From CADDYT01 sp035294125 (GTDB taxonomy: Bacteria; Chloroflexota; Ktedonobacteria; Ktedonobacterales; Ktedonobacteraceae), in contig DATGLM010000029.1 in assembly GCA_035294125.1 (NCBI GenBank), positions 124,001 through 188,000 of the forward strand: 64,000 nt of DNA. The letters run 5' to 3'. How positions within the stretch are numbered: the first letter of the stretch is position 1; each line of letters starts with the position of its first letter. Made by a program: the position numbers and the translations under genes. The notes under the pieces are model-generated. The model did not search any database, had not been told where the DNA came from, and worked only from the letters and a program-made list of their open reading frames with translations. Shown here one piece after another: positions 59,063 to 64,000 of the stretch.

Positions 59063-61027
59063 ATGATCTGTCCACGTTGTGGCAATGAGTGGGATGCAAC
59101 GAAAAGCCCTTGCACGCGTTGTGGTCTGGTAATACGCATGCCTGTCAAATCAGAACGGGCCGCTACCCCACTTCCCAAAAGTCCGTCAAGTCCGTATCAA
59201 AGTCCGTCAGGACCGCTGAACCCATCTTCCAATGGGTCAGGTCCATCTCAAAATGTATCAGGCCCATCAAGTCCCTATCAAAGCAGAAGTACATCGCAGT
59301 CTGGCCCACAAACTCCGCTCTGGCAAGGGAGAGGCTCGTCTTCTGCCCCTCTTTCCGCGCGCGGCTCCGCGCCAGCGACAAATGTACCTCCGACTCCATC
59401 TCTATCACCACGGGCCTCGGTACCTCTCACGCCCCGTCCTTCTAATTTTGCGCCTTCCGCTCCGGCTTCCTCAATGCCTGATGCTATGCGCCCTGCTATT
59501 TCCTCACCAACAAAATCGGCATTTGAGCATGCGGAGGTGAGAAGGACCGCTAATCCTGCGAACACGGGTGGCTCTAATTTCTCGTTCACGCCTCAAAATG
59601 ACAATGGTTCATCTGCGACGATGAGCGGTCCCGCGTCGCCCAGGAGCGTACCGTCGCGCCCTTCATCGCCACCTTCAATGCGTTCCGGGCAGCCTGCGGC
59701 GAATCCTCTCGCTTCCGTTGAAACCATGTCACCAGATAGGCAGCGTGTGCAATCTCCACTGCGTGCCAGTCGCCTGGTGACGGACCCACTCGCTCGTGAG
59801 CAAACGCAACAGGCGAGACAAAGACAACAGGCCGCGCCGTCTGTTCGCCGTCCTGTGCCCACCTCCGCGAGCACGTCTGGGGCTGACAGCGCGGGCAATC
59901 TTCGTGCGCTTGCGCCTGGGATACTCCTGCGCGGTGGGCGCTATCGCTTACAAGAGCTGACAGAGCGTCAGGACTGGTTGTCCGGAGTGTACGAGGCGGT
60001 CTGGATCGCGCAGGATGCGCAGCGTGGTGCCTCGCAGGTGATCGTTTGTGAGGTGGCGCTGCCGGAAAACTCTCTTGTGACGCAGACGACGCTGCGTACA
60101 GCCACGATGGCGCTGACCTCCGTCGGGCGTCATCCGCATATTCCTACGCTCTGGGATGCCTTCAGCGATCAGGGACGCAACTTCTTTGTGTTTGAAGCCG
60201 TTGATGGGGAATCCCTGCTGGCTCGCATGCGCCGAACAGGCCGTGCTCTGCCAGAGCAGGATGTCATAGAGTGCTGTCTGCAGATGACGGAGGTGTTGGA
60301 ACTGCTGGCGCAGCAATCTCCTCCCCTGGTGCATGGCCTCATTCGCCCTGAACATATTCTCATCAGCCGTTATGGCGCGCAGTATATGCTTTCCGACTTC
60401 TCTATCGTGTTGGCGGGAGGCGCGACTCAGTTTGTCTCTGGCATTGATCGCACTCGCCTTTCGCCCTATGTCGCGCCAGAATTTGTGCGTGGCCTGATCG
60501 ATACGCGCACTGATCTGTATTCTTTGCTGGCTACTGCCTATCACGCGGTAACAGGCAGCGCCCCGGCAGGGGTGAGCGGCAGCATTCCGCAGGCGCAGCG
60601 CATCAATCCCAACGTCTCGCCACAGTTCGACGCCATCCTGTCGAAGGGGTTGCGTCCGGTCTCCAGTCAGCGCTACCAGCGCCCTTCCGAACTGCGTCAG
60701 GATTTACTCGCCATGCGTTCGGTGAGTAGCACGCTCGTCTCCAATCCTGGGCAGCGCGTTGAACCAGCGATGAGGGCACCGGTTCCCGGCGAGGGAGCGC
60801 TGCCCGGCGGCTATGCCTCGCAAAGCCTGCAAGATACGGTGGCGCAGACCTTCCAGTCAATTCTTCCAGCCGAAGCTGAAGAGGGGGAAAGCCGGTCACT
60901 TGTTCCGCGTCCGGAGGAACTTCCACCCATCTCGCGGGGGAATGACCTGCTGAACTCGGTCTTCTGGGTTGGCCTGATACTGGTCTTTTTGATTGTCCTG
61001 GTCGCCATCGCCCGTGGTTTTGCATAG
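59063..61027 (+). CDS. Zinc-ribbon, linker, pseudokinase, single-span membrane protein
   Basis: 654 aa from ATG 59063 (GAGAGGGGA, 7 nt). Order: zinc ribbon MICPRCGNEW...PCTRCG (residues 1-22); a 260-residue linker very rich in Ser, Pro, Gly and Gln; a kinase-like domain from RGGRYRLQEL (about 290) to about 545; and a C-terminal membrane segment FWVGLILVFLIVLVAIARGF. The kinase core is degenerate: HRDxxxxN reads HGLIRPEHIL and DFG reads DFS, so catalytic Asp, Asn and the metal Asp-Phe-Gly are altered. Probably a pseudokinase receptor or scaffold in the membrane. Related in layout to the gene at 21944. Confidence 0.85.
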   Translation: MICPRCGNEWDATKSPCTRCGLVIRMPVKSERAATPLPKSPSSPYQSPSGPLNPSSNGSGPSQNVSGPSSPYQSRSTSQSGPQTPLWQGRGSSSAPLSARGSAPATNVPPTPSLSPRASVPLTPRPSNFAPSAPASSMPDAMRPAISSPTKSAFEHAEVRRTANPANTGGSNFSFTPQNDNGSSATMSGPASPRSVPSRPSSPPSMRSGQPAANPLASVETMSPDRQRVQSPLRASRLVTDPLAREQTQQARQRQQAAPSVRRPVPTSASTSGADSAGNLRALAPGILLRGGRYRLQELTERQDWLSGVYEAVWIAQDAQRGASQVIVCEVALPENSLVTQTTLRTATMALTSVGRHPHIPTLWDAFSDQGRNFFVFEAVDGESLLARMRRTGRALPEQDVIECCLQMTEVLELLAQQSPPLVHGLIRPEHILISRYGAQYMLSDFSIVLAGGATQFVSGIDRTRLSPYVAPEFVRGLIDTRTDLYSLLATAYHAVTGSAPAGVSGSIPQAQRINPNVSPQFDAILSKGLRPVSSQRYQRPSELRQDLLAMRSVSSTLVSNPGQRVEPAMRAPVPGEGALPGGYASQSLQDTVAQTFQSILPAEAEEGESRSLVPRPEELPPISRGNDLLNSVFWVGLILVFLIVLVAIARGFA

Positions 61028-61060
61028 AAAAGTCTAAACGGGAGATAGGGAGTGCGAGAA

Positions 61061-61097
61061 GGCCGCCGATCAGCAAACCGGCGGCCTGCTGGTTTTT
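61061..61097 (+). terminator. Rho-independent terminator
   Basis: GGCCGCCG (61061-61068) pairs with CGGCGGCC (61079-61086); after TGCTGG a T-run follows (61093-61097). An alternative stem CAGCA/TGCTG sits directly before the T-run. It ends the pseudokinase gene. Confidence 0.65.
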
Positions 61098-61206
61098 CCC
61101 GGTTGATGCCTTTGCTCTTTGACTTTTTCGGGTCTGGTGGATACTTCTCTCCAGGGAAGCGACAGCAATCAACCAGATTGCTCCCCTCCCGTTTGGGAGG
61201 GAAACA

Positions 61207-62199
61207 CTAATGCCTGCGTGTCACTACGAAGTCGATCAGGTCATCCAGCACCTGACGATCAGGCGATGGCGAAAAATGATAGAGAGCCTGGCGGGCTTTA
61301 TCGGCAAAGACATAGGCCTCAGAAAATGACCGCGCGATGCCGGAACCTCGAGTTACCCAGGCAACGACTTCGCGCACCTCTTCATCGTCGCGCGTTCCCG
61401 TCTCATTGAGCAGGTGCTCGACCTGCCGGTAGTGTCCGTTCTGGGGTTGCTCCTGCAAGGCGTAGATGAGCGGCAGCGTTACCATACCCTGGCGCAGGTC
61501 GTTCCCCGCCGGTTTGCCGATGGTGGCTTGATCTTCCGTGTAGTCCAGTACATCATCGATGATCTGGAATGCAATGCCGAGATTGAGTCCGTAATCGTGG
61601 AGATGTTTGATCTCTTCCTCGGTTGCTCCACTGAGGATGGCTCCCCCCTTACAGCAAGCGGCCAGCAAAGCAGCCGTCTTGCGACTGATTTTGTCGTAGT
61701 AACTCTCAGTTGTCAGGTCGATCCGCCCCGCCGTCATCATCTCCAAAATGGTCCCTTCGCAGACGGTTGCGACTGTATCAGAGAAGAGGTGATTGATGCG
61801 GTTGTCATTGATATCGGCGATCAGGCCAGCCGTTTTCGCGAAATAGTAGTCGCCGAGCAGGATAGCAATGTTATCGCCCCAGATAGCGTTTACTGTCGGG
61901 TTGCCGCGCCGGGTCTTCGCATTATCCACAATGTCGTCATGAATCAGCGTGGCCAGGTGAACCATTTCAAAGGCGACGCTCAGAGGGAGCAACTTATCAA
62001 AGTGATATGTGTTCAACCTGCCTGAAAGTAAGGTAAGTGCTGTTCTGAGACGTTTGCCGGGCGAACCGAGCGCGTGCATCGAGGCTGAATTGAGGATGTC
62101 GAGGCCGGAGGTGGCTCTCTCCTCGAAGGTAGCATCTACTTGTTCGAGATCGGACTGGATACCGGCAAAAAGTTGGCTCAACGTGGCCGTGTCATTCAT
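61207..62199 (-). CDS. Polyprenyl (heptaprenyl/octaprenyl) diphosphate synthase
   Basis: 330 aa from ATG 62199 (MNDTATLSQLF), with GGGAG about 8 nt upstream; ATG 62214 is less likely. The two aspartate-rich motifs are LIHDDIVDNAKTRRG (first DDxxD near residue 88) and FQIIDDVLDYTED. GKRLRTALTLL precedes as in all trans-prenyl synthases. It chains isopentenyl units to make the quinone tail, here most likely of menaquinone, which would feed the cytochrome b complex at 26.6 kb. No other quinone gene is adjacent. Confidence 0.94.
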   Translation of the reverse strand: MNDTATLSQLFAGIQSDLEQVDATFEERATSGLDILNSASMHALGSPGKRLRTALTLLSGRLNTYHFDKLLPLSVAFEMVHLATLIHDDIVDNAKTRRGNPTVNAIWGDNIAILLGDYYFAKTAGLIADINDNRINHLFSDTVATVCEGTILEMMTAGRIDLTTESYYDKISRKTAALLAACCKGGAILSGATEEEIKHLHDYGLNLGIAFQIIDDVLDYTEDQATIGKPAGNDLRQGMVTLPLIYALQEQPQNGHYRQVEHLLNETGTRDDEEVREVVAWVTRGSGIARSFSEAYVFADKARQALYHFSPSPDRQVLDDLIDFVVTRRH

Positions 62200-62305
62200 A
62201 AAGGCTTCTCCCATTGGGCAACAGGCGACTGCTCCCTTTGCATGCTAGAGCAGTTTCCCGTATGTCTATGACTGGTCTGTAACTGGTCTATGCCTGACGT
62301 ATAAA

Positions 62306-62342
62306 GAGAGGCGGCCTGTACCTGACACGTACACCGCCTCTC
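62306..62342 (-). terminator. Terminator between the radical SAM and prenyl-synthase genes
   Basis: GAGAGGCGG (62306-62314) and CCGCCTCTC (62334-62342) pair, with further pairing TGTAC/GTACA inside. On the minus strand a short U-rich stretch (CTTTAT) follows, so it can end the radical SAM transcript. Confidence 0.6.
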
Positions 62343-62418
62343 ATGCACATTAGGTTTTGTAGCTTCTTTCAGATTATAGCATGAGCAAGCCAACACATGA
62401 GAAGGGCAACATTTCTGC

Positions 62419-63363
62419 TCATACATTGGATGTTGTATCCAATTCTAACAGGTCTTCTTGCACGTAGCCTGCTGTAAAATTGAATTCGTCCAGCGCATCG
62501 AGCGCCGTTTTGTACTCCTTCCAGGTCAGGCGGCGATTCAGCACAGGATCGTTGACCGCTTTCCAGGCGGGGAAGTATTGATCCATCAGGCTGATGGGAG
62601 TATCGGGGCCGAGTTCTTCGGCGATCCAGCGCAGCACTTCGCGGGTGCCGGAGATATCTTCTGGCATGACGAGATGGCGAATCAGCAAACCGCGCCGACC
62701 AATACCCTCCTCGTCCAGTTGCAGTGGGCCAACCTGCCGGTACATCTCCTTGAGCGCTGCCTGATTGTGTTCGACGTAACGCGGCATTTTGGAGGTGCGC
62801 AGCGCGTTTTTGTTATCGGCATATTTGGCGTCGGGCAGGTACATGTCGACCACACCATCCAGCAGCTTCAGGGTTTCCAGGTTCTCATAGCCGGCGCAGT
62901 TGTAGACGATGGGCAGGCGCAAACCCTTGCCGCAGGCGATGACGAGGGCGGCGAGAATCTGCGGAACGAAGTGTGTGGGTGTGACGAGGTCCAGGTTGTG
63001 GCAGCGTTTCCTTTGCAGGTAGAGCATCATATCCGCCAGCCGCTCCGGCCCGACGCGATGTCCTAGACCACCCTGACTGAGTGGGAAGTTCTGGCAATAG
63101 GTGCAGCGCGCCTGGCAGTAGCCGAAGAAGATAGTGCCCGCCCCACGTGTCCCGCTGATGGGCGGCTCCTCCCGGCGATGGACATTCCACGAAGCCACAA
63201 TAGCCTCCGTACCGGAATGGCAGACGCCGGTTTTGCCTGCGATACGATTGCAGCGGCAGTTCTGGGGGCAAATCGTGCAACTGCGCAGGATTTCCCATGC
63301 CGCCGCTGCCCGCTCCGCCAGTTCGCCCGTTTCGTAGAGATTGAGATAACTTGGATAAAGCAT
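62419..63363 (-). CDS. Radical SAM protein, PflX/pyruvate formate-lyase activase-like
   Basis: 314 aa from ATG 63363; GTG 63372 (317 aa) is an alternative. An N-terminal Cys cluster, CTICPQNCRCNRIAGKTGVC, is followed by the radical SAM motif YCQARCTYCQNFP (CxxxCxxC, near residue 86). Such 'putative pyruvate formate-lyase activating' proteins occur in many anaerobes and aerobes; their substrates are mostly unknown. No glycyl-radical enzyme is adjacent. The start touches the stop of the phosphotriesterase-like gene upstream, so the two are translationally coupled. Confidence 0.93.
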   Translation of the reverse strand: MLYPSYLNLYETGELAERAAAAWEILRSCTICPQNCRCNRIAGKTGVCHSGTEAIVASWNVHRREEPPISGTRGAGTIFFGYCQARCTYCQNFPLSQGGLGHRVGPERLADMMLYLQRKRCHNLDLVTPTHFVPQILAALVIACGKGLRLPIVYNCAGYENLETLKLLDGVVDMYLPDAKYADNKNALRTSKMPRYVEHNQAALKEMYRQVGPLQLDEEGIGRRGLLIRHLVMPEDISGTREVLRWIAEELGPDTPISLMDQYFPAWKAVNDPVLNRRLTWKEYKTALDALDEFNFTAGYVQEDLLELDTTSNV

Positions 63364-63364
63364 G

Positions 63365-64000
63365 TCAGTCACCCGGTAATGTGAGTAAACGCTGTGGTGT
63401 TTCCACCAGCATGGTGTGCAATTCTTGTTCCGCTACGCCTGCATGGCGCAGACGGGGTACAATGTTCGTCAGGACGTGATCCCAGCCCCAGCCACCGTAG
63501 CGGTGGAACTGGAGGCGCGTGCAGATATCGTGCGCCAGCGTGATCTGCGCGCCGTAGCCCTTTTCCAGCAGCCGCAGCACGCATTCGATACGCTCGGTAT
63601 CACGAGGCTCCTGCGCGTAGGAGCGATCAAAGTAGGTTTCCGAGCCGAAAGTGTCGAAGGAGAGCACGGCACCGCGCTCAGCTATACGCGCATGCCACCC
63701 CGGTTCGACCAGTTCATCGCAATGACTGATAGATACCCGTGTGAGGTCTGCGCCTTCTTCCTCCAGGATATCCAGGATGTGCAGGTGTTCGTGTCCCCAG
63801 ATCAGCGGGTGAACGTTGATGCTGACTCCCGTTTGTTGCTGCACGTGAGCGGCGGCGCGTAGTTGGCGCTCCTCGAACGGGTAGATGGGGGAACTGGTGC
63901 CCAGTTCTCCCATCAAACCCGCCCTGATAGTCGTGCCGTACATCCCTTCGTTTATCCAGCGCAGCAGATCCTCCTGGATGGCCCCGGTACCGCGCTCGTG
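63365..64000 (-). CDS. Phosphotriesterase-family amidohydrolase (cut by window edge)
   Basis: 211 codons to the stop at 63365, open to the window end, so the N-terminus is missing; the visible part begins HERGTGAIQEDLLRWINEGM. Metal-ligand motifs of the PTE family are present: VSINVHPLIW (H201 position), VSISHCDELV (H230) and ITLAHDICTR (D301). TFGSETYFDRSY lies between. PTE relatives are mostly lactonases or Php proteins of unknown substrate. Operon partner is the radical SAM gene, its neighbour by a near overlap. Confidence 0.9.
   Translation of the reverse strand, partial: HERGTGAIQEDLLRWINEGMYGTTIRAGLMGELGTSSPIYPFEERQLRAAAHVQQQTGVSINVHPLIWGHEHLHILDILEEEGADLTRVSISHCDELVEPGWHARIAERGAVLSFDTFGSETYFDRSYAQEPRDTERIECVLRLLEKGYGAQITLAHDICTRLQFHRYGGWGWDHVLTNIVPRLRHAGVAEQELHTMLVETPQRLLTLPGD

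Noticed and set aside
1..64000. tRNA, rRNA, CRISPR array, prophage or transposase
   Set aside because: None was seen by eye on either strand. A dedicated tRNA/CRISPR search could still find a short one.

Overview
The window is GC-rich, gene-dense bacterial chromosome. The likely source is a Chloroflexota bacterium of the Ktedonobacteria type. That is an inference from gene style, not from a marker gene: a b6f-like split cytochrome b with a Rieske protein and a copper protein, a kinase-STAND-LuxR giant, zinc-ribbon membrane proteins with long Ser/Pro linkers, TTG/GTG starts, and several small families I recognise only from that group. I saw no rRNA, tRNA, CRISPR array, insertion sequence or prophage.

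Layout. 1-1.3 kb: 5' part of mfd (minus strand). 1.5-4.8 kb: a TetR regulator, then an operator-bearing promoter and a set resembling Bacillus SdpR/SdpI immunity genes (small DUF5808-like protein, CPBP protease, ArsR repressor, SdpI-like protein). 4.9-7.0 kb: pth and a metallophosphoesterase with a large acidic insert. 7.2-13.8 kb: a Tat-exported phosphoesterase, thiO, and a minus-strand block (acylphosphatase, gatC, gatA, D,D-carboxypeptidase, histidine phosphatase). 14.1-18.8 kb: MoxR-DUF58-transglutaminase operon. 19.5-21.6 kb: MarR and a 14-helix drug exporter. 21.9-26 kb: a zinc-ribbon membrane protein, a small unknown protein and a NarL-type two-component system. 26.6-31.5 kb: cytochrome b, subunit IV, Rieske, a cytochrome c-cupredoxin fusion and a multi-span membrane protein. 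31.9-36.5 kb: glgA, a histidine kinase, larC and a DUF1992 gene. 36.5-38.2 kb: an MFS exporter behind what looks like a leader-peptide attenuator. 38.6-43.7 kb: a compact four-gene redox module (NuoB; a NuoI/NuoE hybrid; NuoF; a ferredoxin-GltD-ferredoxin fusion). 44-51.6 kb: GH1 glycosidase, small unknowns, the kinase-STAND-TPR-LuxR giant and a PRC/BON protein. 51.7-58.3 kb: a trans-sulfuration enzyme, a redoxin, a broken thioesterase, tdh-kbl, a P-loop kinase, Mrp and a Nudix hydrolase. 58.3-64 kb: a small unknown, a zinc-ribbon pseudokinase, a polyprenyl synthase, a radical SAM protein and a phosphotriesterase-family protein cut by the window end.

How the genes work together. The 26.6-29.9 kb operon encodes a quinol-oxidising complex plus its own electron acceptor. 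The 38.6-43.7 kb operon encodes a NADH/iron-sulfur enzyme with no membrane, NuoC/D or hydrogenase large subunit, and is the best candidate for an undescribed system. Tdh and Kbl convert threonine to glycine and acetyl-CoA. GatC and GatA serve Gln-tRNA formation, with gatB outside the window. Two features recur: very long perfect hairpins (21-38 bp stems) at gene ends, most without a U-run, and promoters with TATAAT, often as an extended -10 (TGnTATAAT).

No search or alignment was run. Families are named from motifs and length, and starts were chosen by ribosome-binding site and motif position.
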